Part shown: piece after piece, positions 50,697 through 60,392 of the stretch
Numbering within the stretch: the first letter of the stretch is position 1
How the letters are laid out: each line of letters starts with the position of its first letter
NCBI RefSeq assembly: GCF_900110025.1
Contig: NZ_FOCE01000004.1
Coordinates: 124,001 to 188,000 of the forward strand
Source: Gemmobacter aquatilis
GTDB lineage: Bacteria > Pseudomonadota > Alphaproteobacteria > Rhodobacterales > Rhodobacteraceae
Length of the DNA: 64,000 bases
Direction: 5' to 3'
Notes under the pieces: model-generated
What the model was told of the DNA's origin: nothing
Databases searched by the model: none
Seen by the model: the letters and a program-made list of their open reading frames with translations, nothing else
Translations under genes and position numbers: made by a program

Positions 50697-51475
50697 GCCG
50701 TTTCGGGGAAGCGCGGGGCGGTGCCGACGGGGCGATAGCGGCGGTCGTAATCGCCCGCGTAAAGGCGCGAGTCGTCGAAGTCTTCGGCGCCAAGGGAATG
50801 GCCGACGAGGATCAGCGCCGTGCGCTCCATCTCGGCCCCGACAGCGGTCTCGAGTGTGGCGAGCGTGGCGCGGACGATGCGCTGATCGGGCCAGCTGGCG
50901 CGCCAGACCACGGCGACCGGGCAGTCGGGGCCGTAATGCGGCGTGAGGGTTGTGATCACGTTTTCAAGGACATGCACGGACAGGTGAATGGCCAGCACCG
51001 CGCCGGTGCGGGCGAAATTCTCCAGCGCCTCGCCTTCGGGCATCGAGGAGGCGCGGCCCGAAGTGCGGGTGAGCACAACCGATTGCGCGATGCCGGGCAG
51101 GGTGAGTTCCGCGCCAAGGGCAGCGGCGGCGGCGGCGAAGGAGGGCACGCCGGGGGTGACATCATAGGGAATGTTCAGCGCGCGCAGGCGGCGCAGTTGT
51201 TCGCCCATCGCCGACCAGACCGACAGGTCGCCGGAATGCAGCCGCGCCACATCATGCCCGGCGGCATGGGCCTGCGCGATCTCGTCGATGATCGCGTCGA
51301 GGCTGAGCGGGGCGGTGTTGACGATCTTCGCGCCGGGCGGGCAATGGGCCAGCAGCGCCCTTGGCACAAGGCTTCCGGCGTAAAGGCAGACCGGGCAGGC
51401 GGCGATCAGGTCACGACCGCGCAGGGTGATGAGGTCGGCGGCGCCGGGGCCTGCCCCGATGAAATGGACGGTCAT
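50693..51475 (-). CDS. cobM: Precorrin-4 C11-methyltransferase
   Basis: A 260-residue SAM methyltransferase of the corrin pathway. [22 protein letters not shown] is the family start (split here at the Gly loop), followed by [29 protein letters not shown] and [19 protein letters not shown], all CobM/CbiF marks. The start is the ATG overlapping the cobE stop (ATGA); an upstream extension covers cobE only. It moves a methyl to C11 of precorrin-4 giving precorrin-5. Confidence 0.93.
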   Translation of the reverse strand: MTVHFIGAGPGAADLITLRGRDLIAACPVCLYAGSLVPRALLAHCPPGAKIVNTAPLSLDAIIDEIAQAHAAGHDVARLHSGDLSVWSAMGEQLRRLRALNIPYDVTPGVPSFAAAAAALGAELTLPGIAQSVVLTRTSGRASSMPEGEALENFARTGAVLAIHLSVHVLENVITTLTPHYGPDCPVAVVWRASWPDQRIVRATLATLETAVGAEMERTALILVGHSLGAEDFDDSRLYAGDYDRRYRPVGTAPRFPETA

Positions 51476-51834
51476 TGGGTGTCTCCTGATGCGGCGAGGG
51501 CAAGGGTCACGCGGCCACCGGGGGCGGTGATGCGCGGTTGGATGAGGATGGCGCCGGGGCCTGCTGCGGCCAGTGCTGCGGCCTCGGCCACCGAATTGGG
51601 GCCGTAGCGGGTGGGTTGGCGGGGGCTGGCGGTGCGGGCGGGCTGGGCGCGCAGATGCGCCAGCGGGACCGGGTGCAGCGGCAAGGCGGAGGCGGCGAAG
51701 GCGGGCAGATGCGCCTTGTCTTCGGGCGTGGCAATGGCCTCTGGCGGCTGCTTGGCCAGGGCGAGGGCGGCGCGCAGATCGGCCGGGGTGGCGGAGGCGC
51801 GCAGGCCGATGCCGGCGATGATGCGGCGAGTCAT
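51472..51834 (-). CDS. cobE: CobE / CbiG C-terminal domain protein
   Basis: A 120-residue protein corresponding to the C-terminal domain of Cbi[18 protein letters not shown], then [15 protein letters not shown] and [17 protein letters not shown]. CobE is needed for aerobic cobalamin formation, but its exact role is not settled. It sits between cobL and cobM with ATGA overlaps on both sides. The frame extends upstream to 52269 but this only shadows cobL. Confidence 0.88.
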   Translation of the reverse strand: MTRRIIAGIGLRASATPADLRAALALAKQPPEAIATPEDKAHLPAFAASALPLHPVPLAHLRAQPARTASPRQPTRYGPNSVAEAAALAAAGPGAILIQPRITAPGGRVTLALAASGDTQ

Positions 51835-53003
51835 CGGGTGACGCTCCACTGCACCACCGGGCGGGCGGCCTGCCAGTCGCGGAAATTGCCGAGGGTGCCG
51901 GATTGCGCAAGGTCGATGCGCAGCAGGCTGCCGCCGTGGTTGGCATGGGCGGCGTACAGCAGCGCCTCGTTTTCCAGCGTCACGGCATTGGCGGTCAGGC
52001 GGGTGCCTGCGGGAAGGATGGCCCAGAGGGCGGCCAGCAGCGCCTCGGTCGCGCCGCCGCCAAGGAAGACGGCATCGGGGCGCGGCAGGGTGGCGATCAG
52101 ATCGCGGCTTGCGCCGTGATGGGCGGCCAGCCGGTGCGACAGGCCGAAACCTTCGGCATTGGCGCGGATATTGGGCAGGCGGTCGGCGCGGGTTTCCACC
52201 GCGCTGGCCGTGCCACCGGCAAGGCACCATTCGACCGAGATCGAGCCGGAGCCTGCGCCAAGATCCCACAGATGTTCGCCGGGGCGGGGGGCGAGGGCCG
52301 AGAGGGTCAGGGCACGGATCGGGCGTTTGGTGATCTGGCCGTCATGGGCGAACAGGTCATCTGGCAGGCCCGGTGTGCGCGGCAGGCCGGGGTTCTGGGC
52401 CGCGATGGCGGCCATGACGGGAGCTTGCAGGTCGGGGAATATTGGATCGAGGGCGGGGCGGATGCGCTCTGCCGGGCCACCGAGGCGTTCCAGCAGGGTC
52501 AGGCGGGCATCGGGGTGGCCGTTTTCGCGCAGCCATGTGACGAGGTCAGTTGCGGCGGGGCCATCGCGCAGGGTGACCAGCACACGGATTCCGCGATGCA
52601 GCAGCGGGCGCAGCCGGGCGAAGGGGGCCGCGTGCAGGCCGAGGCACAGGGTTTCCTCGATCCGCCAGCCCATGCGGTTTGCGGCAAGCTGAAAGCAGGA
52701 GGGGGCGGGGTGGCTGATCCACTCGCCCGGCGTCAGGTCCGGGATCAGCGAACCGCCCGCGCCATGCCAGAACGGATCCCCCGAGGCGAGGACCACGGTC
52801 GGGCGACCGCGCGCGGCCAGCACGGGGGCGGTGGAGAAGGGCACGGGCCAAGGCACGCCGCGTGCGCCTGCGCCAACAAGGGCCAGATGGCGCGGGCCGC
52901 CGATGATGATTTCGGCGCGGGCCAGCGCGGCACGGCTTGCCTCGGTCAGGCCCGCCGGTCCATCTTCGCCCAGACCGATGATCTGAAGCCAGGGTTCAGC
53001 CAT
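51831..53003 (-). CDS. cobL: Precorrin-6Y C5,15-methyltransferase (decarboxylating)
   Basis: A 390-residue fusion. The N-terminal half is a tetrapyrrole methylase ([31 protein letters not shown]) adding methyl at C5. The C-terminal half from about residue 215 is a Rossmann methyltransferase ([17 protein letters not shown]) that methylates C15 and decarboxylates. Its ATG (complement of 53001-53003) overlaps by two bases with the ATG of divergent cobK, so each leader lies inside the other gene. First gene of the leftward cobL-E-M-B-A unit. Confidence 0.94.
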   Translation of the reverse strand: MAEPWLQIIGLGEDGPAGLTEASRAALARAEIIIGGPRHLALVGAGARGVPWPVPFSTAPVLAARGRPTVVLASGDPFWHGAGGSLIPDLTPGEWISHPAPSCFQLAANRMGWRIEETLCLGLHAAPFARLRPLLHRGIRVLVTLRDGPAATDLVTWLRENGHPDARLTLLERLGGPAERIRPALDPIFPDLQAPVMAAIAAQNPGLPRTPGLPDDLFAHDGQITKRPIRALTLSALAPRPGEHLWDLGAGSGSISVEWCLAGGTASAVETRADRLPNIRANAEGFGLSHRLAAHHGASRDLIATLPRPDAVFLGGGATEALLAALWAILPAGTRLTANAVTLENEALLYAAHANHGGSLLRIDLAQSGTLGNFRDWQAARPVVQWSVTR

Positions 53004-53730
53004 GACACGCGTTCTTCTTCTGGGCGGCACGACCGAGGCGAGCCTGATGGCGCGGGCCCTGGCGGCGGCGGGGGTAGAGGCGGTGTTTTCCTATGCCGGG
53101 CGCACCGATCAGCCGGTGGCGCAGCCCCTGCCGATGCGGGTGGGCGGTTTTGGCGGGGTAGAGGGCCTGGCAGGCTGGCTGCGGGACGAGGGGATCACCC
53201 ATGTCGTGGACGCCACGCACCCCTTTGCCGCGCAGATGAGCCGCCATGCGGTGCTGGCCTGCGATCAGGCCGATGTGGCACTGTCCGCGCTGGAGCGGGC
53301 GCCGTGGCAGGCCGGGCCGGGCGATGACTGGCGGCATGTGGCCGATGTGGCGGGCGCGGTCGATGCACTGCCCGAGGCCCCCGCGCGGGTGTTTCTGGCG
53401 ATCGGCAAGCTGCATCTGGCCGCGTTCGCAGCGCGCCCGCAGCATCACTACCTGCTGCGGCTGGTTGATCCGCCGGGCGATCTGCCGCTGCCCGACACGG
53501 CGGTGGTGGTGGCGCGCGGCCCCTTCGATCTGGCGGGGGATCTGGCGCTGATGCGGGATCATGCGATCACACATGTGGTGGCGAAGAACGCGGGCGGCAG
53601 CGGCGCGCGGGCCAAGCTGGAGGCGGCACGGGAACTGGGCTTGCCGGTGATCCTGATCGCACGGCCCGACGTGGCCGCCCGGCAGGTCTTTGCGCAGGTG
53701 GCGGACGTTTTGCACTGGATCACCGGCTAG
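53002..53730 (+). CDS. cobK: Precorrin-6A reductase
   Basis: A 242-residue NADPH-dependent reductase. RVLLLGGTTEASLMARAL is the CobK/CbiJ nucleotide-binding start, followed by VVDATHPFAAQMSRHAVLAC and VVAKNAGGSGARAKLEAA near the C terminus. It reduces precorrin-6A to 6B, the substrate of CobL. It is the only rightward gene in a leftward cluster and starts inside the cobL start codon. A weak AGGG lies 9 bp upstream, within cobL. Confidence 0.93.
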   Translation: MTRVLLLGGTTEASLMARALAAAGVEAVFSYAGRTDQPVAQPLPMRVGGFGGVEGLAGWLRDEGITHVVDATHPFAAQMSRHAVLACDQADVALSALERAPWQAGPGDDWRHVADVAGAVDALPEAPARVFLAIGKLHLAAFAARPQHHYLLRLVDPPGDLPLPDTAVVVARGPFDLAGDLALMRDHAITHVVAKNAGGSGARAKLEAARELGLPVILIARPDVAARQVFAQVADVLHWITG

Positions 53731-53733
53731 GCG

Positions 53734-53756
53734 CCGATTTTTCTGCGAAAAATCGG
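53734..53756. terminator. Hairpin after cobK
   Basis: CCGATTTTTC-TGC-GAAAAATCGG is a perfect 10-bp stem directly after the cobK stop, followed by TTTG on the plus strand. Confidence 0.65.
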
Positions 53757-53791
53757 TTTGGCGCGGGGCGGAACCGTCGTGCCAAGGGTTG

Positions 53792-53812
53792 CGATTATTC
53801 GCAGAATAATCG
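53792..53812. terminator. Hairpin after cobJ
   Basis: CGATTATTC-GCA-GAATAATCG is a perfect 9-bp stem, 10 bp from the cobJ stop. It resembles the cobK hairpin in size and sequence (CGATT-TTC with a three-base loop). Confidence 0.6.
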
Positions 53813-53822
53813 GGCACGGGCA

Positions 53823-54554
53823 TCAGGCCGACCTCGGGGTATAGACATAGGGCCCGATGCGGCGGGTGGCGGAATTGCCGACCAGCACGACGGTGCGCAT
53901 GTCGGCCATATCCTCGGTTGCCTCGGCCAGCGTCACGGTGCGCAGCGCCTGTTCGGGGGTGGAAACCGCGCGGGCGAAGGTGATGAGGCGGGTGGATTCA
54001 CATTCCTCGCGCAAGATCTCCAGCACCCGGGCAAACTGATGCGGGCGGGATTTCGAGCGCGGGTTGTAGAAGGCCATGGCGAAATCGGCCTGCGCGGCCA
54101 GGCGCAGCCGCCGCGCCACCAGATCGAAGGGTTTGAGGTTGTCGGACAGGTTGATGGCGCAGAAATCATGACCCAGCGGCGCACCTGCTGCGGAGGCGGC
54201 GGCCAGCATGGCGGTGATGCCGGGCAGCACGGTGACCGGCACATGGGCCAGATGCGACGCGGCCTCCAGCGCCTCGAACACCGCACTGGCCATGGCGAAC
54301 ACCCCGGGATCGCCGGAAGACACCACCACCACCCGCGCGCCCTGGGCGGCGAGGTCCAGCGCATGGCGGGCGCGGTCCAGCTCTACCCGGTTGTCGGTGG
54401 GGTGCAGCGTCAGCCCGGGACGCGGCGCCACGCGGGCGACATAAGGGATATAGCCCACCACATCGGTGGCCTGATCCAGCGCGGCTGTCACCTCTGGCGT
54501 GACCTTGGCTTCGGCGCCGGGGCCAAGGCCCGCAATGATGACAGAGCCGGTCAT
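53823..54554 (-). CDS. cobJ: Precorrin-3B C17-methyltransferase
   Basis: A 243-residue SAM methyltransferase that methylates C17 with ring contraction. IIAGLGPGAEAKVTPEV, GYIPYVARV, VSSGDPGVFAMASAVFEAL, and PLGHDFCAINLSD plus FYNPRSKSRPHQ are CobJ/CbiH signatures. ATG is taken at 54554, overlapping the cobI stop (ATGA); the frame open to 54614 is not needed. It is last of the leftward DUF1636-cobW-N-G-H-I-J run. Confidence 0.93.
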   Translation of the reverse strand: MTGSVIIAGLGPGAEAKVTPEVTAALDQATDVVGYIPYVARVAPRPGLTLHPTDNRVELDRARHALDLAAQGARVVVVSSGDPGVFAMASAVFEALEAASHLAHVPVTVLPGITAMLAAASAAGAPLGHDFCAINLSDNLKPFDLVARRLRLAAQADFAMAFYNPRSKSRPHQFARVLEILREECESTRLITFARAVSTPEQALRTVTLAEATEDMADMRTVVLVGNSATRRIGPYVYTPRSA

Positions 54555-55276
54555 TCCACCACCTCCGGCCGACGGCCATGGCCATGGACCAGCACGATGG
54601 CGAAATAGGGGCAATCGGCGGCATCCACCTCGGCCAACCTAGCGACACGTTCGCCCGGCATGGTGCCGCGCTCGATCAGCCAGGCGTCGCCCAGCCGCCC
54701 GGCGCTTTCCAGCGCGCGGCGCACCTTGGGCAGGTTGCGCCCGGTTTTCATCACGGCCAGCGCATCGGCCTTGCGCATATGCGCCACCAGATCCGCTTCC
54801 GGCAGGGTGCCCATCAGCACCGACAGCACGTCGTCGCCCCAGGTGATCGGCGTGCCGGTGGCGTGCCAGCAGCCCGCCATGCCGGTGATGCCGGGGATGA
54901 CCTGCAGGTCCACCCGGTCACGCAGCCGGGTGTAGAGGTGCATGAAACTGCCATAGAAAAAGGGATCGCCCTCGCACAGCACCACCACTTCACCCTCCAT
55001 CGCCGCCAGCCGGTCGGCCCAGCCGTCATAAAAGGCGGCCAAGGCGCCGTTATAGGCGGGGCTGTCAAACGGCAGTTCGGTGGTGACCGGGTATTCCATC
55101 GCCAATTCCACCGCCTCGGGGCGCAGCATCCCTTCGACAATCGCACGGGCCTGACCGCGCCGCCCGGCCTTGCGGAAATAGGCGACCTGCGTCGCGGCGC
55201 GGATCACCCGGTCCGAGCGGACCGAGATCAGGTCAGGATCGCCGGGGCCAAGACCGGCACAGATGATGCGGGCCAT
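54551..55276 (-). CDS. cobI: Precorrin-2 C20-methyltransferase
   Basis: A 241-residue SAM methyltransferase of the tetrapyrrole methylase fold. CAGLGPGDPDLISVRSDRVI opens the protein (Gly loop), CEGDPFFYGSFMHLYTRL and VIPGITGMAGCWHATGTPI follow and are typical of CobI/CbiL. It makes precorrin-3A. Its ATG follows the cobH stop by 2 bp; the long in-frame extension to 55543 shadows cobH. Confidence 0.93.
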   Translation of the reverse strand: MARIICAGLGPGDPDLISVRSDRVIRAATQVAYFRKAGRRGQARAIVEGMLRPEAVELAMEYPVTTELPFDSPAYNGALAAFYDGWADRLAAMEGEVVVLCEGDPFFYGSFMHLYTRLRDRVDLQVIPGITGMAGCWHATGTPITWGDDVLSVLMGTLPEADLVAHMRKADALAVMKTGRNLPKVRRALESAGRLGDAWLIERGTMPGERVARLAEVDAADCPYFAIVLVHGHGRRPEVVE

Positions 55277-55278
55277 GC

Positions 55279-55908
55279 TTATTCCTTCCGGCTGGCAAGG
55301 GCGTTGACGGCAGCCACGGTGATGGCAGAGCCGCCCAGACGGCCCTCCACCACCACTGCGGGGCAGGGCGCATCGGCCATGAGTGCCGCCTTGCTTTCCG
55401 CCGCGCCGATGAAGCCCACCGGGCAGCCGATGATCGCCGCCGGGCGCGGGCAGGCCGGATCTTCCAGCAGGTTGAGCAGATGGAACAGCGCAGTCGGCGC
55501 ATTGCCGATTGCCACCACCGCCCCCGCCAGATGCGGCCGCCACAGTTCCACCGCCGCCGCTGACCGGGTATTGCCCATGGCGCGCGCAAGCTCGGGCACC
55601 TGAGCGTCGTGCAGCGTGCAGATCACCGCATTTTCCGCCGGCAGCCGCGCGCGGGTGATGCCTTCGCTGACCATGCGCGCATCACACAGGATCGGTGCCC
55701 CGGCTTCCAGCGCGGCACGGGCGGCAATCGCCATGCCGGGGGTGAAGCGCACGAAAGCCTCCAGCCCCACCATGCCTGCCGCATGGATCATGCGCACCAC
55801 GACCACCTCTTCCTCGGGGGTGAAGCGGGCAAGATCAGCCTCGGCCCGGATCGTGGCGAACGAATTCACATAGATGGTGGCGCCGTCGGTTTCATAGCTG
55901 TGGGGCAT
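55279..55908 (-). CDS. cobH: Precorrin-8X methylmutase
   Basis: A 209-residue isomerase moving the C11 methyl to C12 to give hydrogenobyrinate. His42 in VRMIHAAGM is the catalytic histidine. Other marks: GAPILCDARMVSEGITR and PAAIIGCPVGFIGAAESK. It sits 3 bp after cobG and 2 bp before cobI in a tight leftward run. Confidence 0.94.
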   Translation of the reverse strand: MPHSYETDGATIYVNSFATIRAEADLARFTPEEEVVVVRMIHAAGMVGLEAFVRFTPGMAIAARAALEAGAPILCDARMVSEGITRARLPAENAVICTLHDAQVPELARAMGNTRSAAAVELWRPHLAGAVVAIGNAPTALFHLLNLLEDPACPRPAAIIGCPVGFIGAAESKAALMADAPCPAVVVEGRLGGSAITVAAVNALASRKE

Positions 55909-55911
55909 GGC

Positions 55912-57063
55912 TTACTCGGTCAGAAGGTCGGGCCGCGCGATCAGATCGGCGGCGGAATGAGAGCGAAGCGGGGTGTCAGAGGCCAATCCATCGCGGATCA
56001 GCGCGAAACCGGCCGGGGTGGCGGTCAGCGTCAGCGGCGTGGGCCTTGGATGGGCGCAGCCTTTGGCGCAGCCCGACACATGCAGCGCCGCGCCCAGATG
56101 CGGCGCCAGTGCCCGGGCCAGGGCGCGCGTGGGTTGCAGCGCCTGCCCACAACCCGGCGCGCCGGTGCAGGCGGTGACGCGCAGCATCGGGTCGGTGGGA
56201 TCGGTGATCAGGCCGGGCAAAGCGGGGGCCTCGGTCCGCCCCTCGATCAACAGCATCCGCCAGGGGGTGACGCGCAGCGCGCCAAGCGCCGCCAGATCGG
56301 CCAGCGTTTCCGCCCGCATCTGCCCAAACTCGAACCCGACCAGCACGCCCTGCGCGCAAGGCCCGGGCTGCGCCGCAAAGGGGGCGGGCCGAACCGCGAC
56401 GCAGAACCCTTCGGGCGGAACAACCGCCCCGCGCCGCCCCGACAGCAGCGCCGCCATCCGCCCGCGCCCCTGCACGACGCCGCCTTGTTCCACGAACCAC
56501 CGTGCCAGCGTGATCGCCTCTGCCGCAGCCGTGGCCTGCGTCACCGCTTTCGCCAAAGCGCTGCCATCCGGGCGCAGCAGCACCTGCCCGTCCTGCGCTT
56601 CGATGCGGATGTCGCAGGCGGTGCCCTCCAGCACCCGGACCGCGCCGCAATCCACCGCAAAGCCAAACTTCCCCGGCAGATCCGGCGCATCCGGGGCCGC
56701 CAGCCGCGCCGCCAGATCGGCGACGATGGCCTGCACCGCGTCGCCCGGCTGCCAGAACGGTTGCACCACGACATTGCGCCGCGCCTCGGCCTCGGCGCTG
56801 GCGTCAATCAGCCCCAGCCCGCGCAGACCTGCGATCAGATCGGCATGGCTTTCGGCCCTCACCCCGCGCAACTGCACATTGGCCCGCGCCGACAGGTCGA
56901 TCAGCCCATTGCCATGCGCCAGTGACAGCGCCGCGATCCCCGCTGCCTGCGCGGGGACAAGCCGCCCGCCCGGCACCCGCACCCGCACCACCAGCCCGTC
57001 GCCCGACATCATCGGCCGCAACGCACCGGGGCACCAGCCTTGCACGATGGGGCCTGGCACCAC
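55912..57063 (-). CDS. cobG: Precorrin-3B synthase
   Basis: A 383-residue siroheme/sulfite-reductase-type oxygenase that uses oxygen to prepare ring contraction; it defines the aerobic route. VQGWCPGALRPM opens the conserved part. The iron-sulfur cysteines are seen in VTACTGAPGCGQAL and VSGCAKGCAHP. The start is uncertain: GTG at 57063 is used because a dispersed intergenic repeat (57073-57094) lies just upstream in the same frame. An ATG at 57156, overlapping the cobN stop, would give 414 residues, of which about 31 come from repeat DNA. Confidence 0.88.
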   Translation of the reverse strand: MVPGPIVQGWCPGALRPMMSGDGLVVRVRVPGGRLVPAQAAGIAALSLAHGNGLIDLSARANVQLRGVRAESHADLIAGLRGLGLIDASAEAEARRNVVVQPFWQPGDAVQAIVADLAARLAAPDAPDLPGKFGFAVDCGAVRVLEGTACDIRIEAQDGQVLLRPDGSALAKAVTQATAAAEAITLARWFVEQGGVVQGRGRMAALLSGRRGAVVPPEGFCVAVRPAPFAAQPGPCAQGVLVGFEFGQMRAETLADLAALGALRVTPWRMLLIEGRTEAPALPGLITDPTDPMLRVTACTGAPGCGQALQPTRALARALAPHLGAALHVSGCAKGCAHPRPTPLTLTATPAGFALIRDGLASDTPLRSHSAADLIARPDLLTE

Positions 57064-57072
57064 CTGCCTGCC

Positions 57073-57094
57073 TTCATCCTGGCCCAAATACTCT
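57073..57094 (-). repeat. Dispersed RGTATTT repeat, copy 9
   Basis: Minus strand core GAGTATTTGGGCCAGGATGA, with GC-rich hairpins (57095-57150) on its 5' side. It lies between cobN and cobG and reads EYLGQDE in the cobG frame. Confidence 0.75.
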
Positions 57095-57152
57095 CGGGGG
57101 GCGGCCCCGCAGGGGCCGTGGGGGGCAGACAGCCCCCCGTCGCGGCTGCCGC

Positions 57153-60100
57153 TCATGTGCCCGCCTCCATCATCGCGGCAATCGAATTGCGCCGCGTTAC
57201 CCACAACCCCGCATCCTGCAACGCCCGGAACCGCGCTCGCAGCGCGGCCAGCGCCTGCGGGTTCTGCGCCGCCAGAAACGCCACCAGATCGTCCCGCCCC
57301 AAAGTCGCTTCGTGATAGAGGTCGATCAGATGCGCGGGCACGGCGCGGGTCAGATGGGCGAAGGCCGCCAGATGATCCAGCGTCGCCGCGATTTCGGCCC
57401 CGCCGCGAAAACCGTGGCGCATCATGGCACTGGCCCAATCGGGATTCGCAGCGCGGGCGCGCACCACCCGGGCGATTTCCTCGCCCAGCAGCCGCGCGCG
57501 CGGCGTATCGGGCCGTGTCGCATCCAGATGATACAGCGCCGGGGCAGCCCCGCCCAGATGCGCCACCGCCGCCGCAAATCCCCCCTCATGCGCCGCATAA
57601 TCCGAGGCCAGCAGCAGATCGGTTTCCGCCAGATCCTGCACATGGGCAAAGCCATCCGCCGCCTTCACCCGCGCCTCCAGCGCGGCGCGGGCGTGATGCG
57701 CGCGCCCCTGCGCGTCGATCGCCCATTCCGAGCCTTTCAGCCAGGCCTCGCCCGCCGCGGCCCGGCCCTCGGGCGAATAATCCTCCAGCGCCTCGCCCAT
57801 GCCCATGCCATAGAGCCCCGGTTTCGGGCCGAACACGCGGGGGCTTGCCGCCCGATAAGGGTTGTCGGCGGGATCCTCGTCGCGCAAGGCCAGCGCCTGC
57901 GCGCCCGCCTCGAACAGTTGCGCCAGCCCCGGAAACACATCGCGGAACAGGCCCGATACCCGCAGCGTCACGTCGATGCGCGGGCGGCGCAGCAGGGCCA
58001 GCGGCGTGATCTCGAAGCCGCTCACCCGGTCCGACCCATCATCCCAGCGCGGGGCAAGGCCCGCCAGATGCAGCGCCATGGCGAATTCTTCGCCCGCCGT
58101 GCGCATGGTGGCCGAGCCCCACAGGTCGATCACCAGCGATTTCGGGTAATCGCCCTGATCCTGCAGATGCCGCCGCACCAATTCTTCCGCCAGCTTCACC
58201 CCCTGCGCATAAGCCGCGCGCGAGGGCACGGCGCGGGGATCGACGCTGAACAGGTTGCGCCCGGTGGGCAGCACATCGCTGCGCCCCCGGTAGGGCGAGC
58301 CGGAGGGGCCGGGGGCGACATGGCGCCCTTCCAGTGCCATTAGCAGGCCGGGCATTTCCCCGATCCCCTGTCCGAAGACATGCAGCCCTTCGCCATACTG
58401 GCTTTCCTTGATGTCGCAGACGAAACGGTCAATCCGCGTGATCGCCTCGGCGGGCGAGGCGTCGGGCGGGATGCCCAGATCGGCCTCGACCCCTGCCGCC
58501 TGCGCCTCCAGCCGCACGGCAGCGATCAGCCGGTCGCGGCGCGCCGGATCCAGCCCGTCGGCGGTGGAATATTCGTCCAACAGCCGTTCCAGCCTGCCCA
58601 GCGCGGGCGGTGTGGCGCTGGCGGCCATCGGCGGCGGCAGGTGGCCCAGCGTCACGGCGCCGATGCGGCGCTTCGCCTGCGCCGCCTCGCCAGGGTCGTT
58701 GACGATGAACGGGTAGATCACCGGCAAGGCGCCGGTCAGAGCCTCGGGCCAGCAGGTGTCCGACAGCGCCACCGCCTTGCCGGGCAGCCATTCCAGCGTG
58801 CCATGCGCGCCGACATGGATCAGCGCGTGCAGACCCTGCGCGCGCAGCCACAGGTAAAAGGCGACATAGGCATGGCGCGGCGTGCGCGACAGGTCGTGAT
58901 ACTCGCCATCCCGGGCGGCCACCTCGCCGCGTTCGGGTTGCAGTGCCACAAGCGCGCGGCCCCGGCGCAGCGCGCGGAAGCGGAAGGCGCCGTCGGTGCA
59001 GGCGGGATCGGCCTCGGGCGCCCCCCATGCGGTTGCAAGATCGGCTTGCATCGCTTCGGGCAGGGTTTCCAGCGCGGCGCGATAGGCGGTCAGCGGCCAG
59101 TCCAGCGTCGCGGCTTCCAGCGCCCGGCCCAATGCTTCGCCGGGTTCGGTGCCATAGCCTGCGCCCTGCAGCGCTGCCAGAATCGCCTCGGATGAGGCCA
59201 GCGCATCAAGACCCACGGCATGGGCAAGGTTGTAGTCCTTGCCGGGATAGGTGGACAGAACCAGCGCCAGATCGCGCGCGCGGGCAGGCGTCTGCCCCAG
59301 ACGCAGCCGGGCCGCCACCCGGTCGATCACCGCCGCCACGCGGGTCGGATCGGCGCGATGGGCAAAGCGCGAGAATTGCAGATCGGGGTCGCGCCGCGTG
59401 GGGGATTTGAAGCTGACGACCCCGGCGAACAGGCGGCCATCCACCTCGGGCAGTACGACATGCATCGCCAGATCGGCGGGGGAAAGCCCGCGATCCGCCG
59501 CCGCCCACTCCCGCCGCCGCGCGGTGGACAGCGCCACCTGCCAGACCGGGCAGCCGGGCATATCGAGCGGCGAGGTGCCCTCGGCCCCTTTGGCCGAAAA
59601 GGCGGTGGCGTTGACGATTGCAACGGGCGCCGCATCCCGCAGTGCCCCGGCCACCCAAGCTGCCGCGGGGCCTTTCAGCGAGGGGGCGAACAGGCCATAG
59701 GCGCGCAGCCCGCGCGCGCGCGCCTCGGCAATCAGCGCGTCGATGGGCGACAGGTCGGCGGCGGTCAGGTAGCTGCGATAGAAGGTCACCACCAGCAGCG
59801 GGCCTTCGCCCGCAGGCGCCGCCGTCACGCCCTGCGCCAGGTCATACCAGCCACAATCGGGCACGGTTTTTTCGCCCATCACCGGCGGCATATACAGCCC
59901 CGCCGCCAGCGCCAGTTGCGCCAGCGCGGCCTGTGCCGCGACCGCGCCCCCGGCATCGCACAGCGTGGCAAGGCGGCGCAAGGTGCCCAGCGGCAGGGTC
60001 GAAAGGTCGTCCAGCCGCGCATCGGGGCGCCCGTCGGCGGGCAGAACCGCCAGCGCGATCCCCTTGCGACGGCACAGATCCTGCACCTGCGCCAGACCGT

Positions 60101-60389
60101 AAGGCCAATAGCTTTCGCCACCGATCAGCCGGATCAGGATGCCCTTCGCCCCGGCCAGCGTCTGATCGACATAGGTATCGACCGACAGCGGATGCCGCAG
60201 CGCCACCAGATTTGCCAGCCGCAGCGACGGCGCGTCACCCGCCGCCCGCGCCCGGTGCCAGCCTGCCGCGAAAGCGCCAAGGTCGCTGTCGGAAAACGAC
60301 AGCACCACCAGATCGGCCGGGGATTGCCCCGGGTCGAACGGGGTTTCCGTTTCCTCCAGCCCATGGCTTTCGCGGTAGACGACGTGCAA
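57153..60389 (-). CDS. cobN: Cobaltochelatase subunit CobN
   Basis: A 1078-residue large subunit that inserts cobalt into hydrogenobyrinate a,c-diamide together with CobS and CobT, which are not in this window. ESHGLEETETPFD begins the protein; the central FYRSYL, VHVGAHGTLEWLPGKAVALS-like stretch and C-terminal HGFRGGAEIAATLDHL are CobN/ChlH family marks. It starts at TTG 3 bp after cobW, with GGAGGG inside the cobW end. It is shorter than some CobN proteins of about 1,250 residues. Confidence 0.92.
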   Translation of the reverse strand: MHVVYRESHGLEETETPFDPGQSPADLVVLSFSDSDLGAFAAGWHRARAAGDAPSLRLANLVALRHPLSVDTYVDQTLAGAKGILIRLIGGESYWPYGLAQVQDLCRRKGIALAVLPADGRPDARLDDLSTLPLGTLRRLATLCDAGGAVAAQAALAQLALAAGLYMPPVMGEKTVPDCGWYDLAQGVTAAPAGEGPLLVVTFYRSYLTAADLSPIDALIAEARARGLRAYGLFAPSLKGPAAAWVAGALRDAAPVAIVNATAFSAKGAEGTSPLDMPGCPVWQVALSTARRREWAAADRGLSPADLAMHVVLPEVDGRLFAGVVSFKSPTRRDPDLQFSRFAHRADPTRVAAVIDRVAARLRLGQTPARARDLALVLSTYPGKDYNLAHAVGLDALASSEAILAALQGAGYGTEPGEALGRALEAATLDWPLTAYRAALETLPEAMQADLATAWGAPEADPACTDGAFRFRALRRGRALVALQPERGEVAARDGEYHDLSRTPRHAYVAFYLWLRAQGLHALIHVGAHGTLEWLPGKAVALSDTCWPEALTGALPVIYPFIVNDPGEAAQAKRRIGAVTLGHLPPPMAASATPPALGRLERLLDEYSTADGLDPARRDRLIAAVRLEAQAAGVEADLGIPPDASPAEAITRIDRFVCDIKESQYGEGLHVFGQGIGEMPGLLMALEGRHVAPGPSGSPYRGRSDVLPTGRNLFSVDPRAVPSRAAYAQGVKLAEELVRRHLQDQGDYPKSLVIDLWGSATMRTAGEEFAMALHLAGLAPRWDDGSDRVSGFEITPLALLRRPRIDVTLRVSGLFRDVFPGLAQLFEAGAQALALRDEDPADNPYRAASPRVFGPKPGLYGMGMGEALEDYSPEGRAAAGEAWLKGSEWAIDAQGRAHHARAALEARVKAADGFAHVQDLAETDLLLASDYAAHEGGFAAAVAHLGGAAPALYHLDATRPDTPRARLLGEEIARVVRARAANPDWASAMMRHGFRGGAEIAATLDHLAAFAHLTRAVPAHLIDLYHEATLGRDDLVAFLAAQNPQALAALRARFRALQDAGLWVTRRNSIAAMMEAGT

Positions 60390-60392
60390 GGG

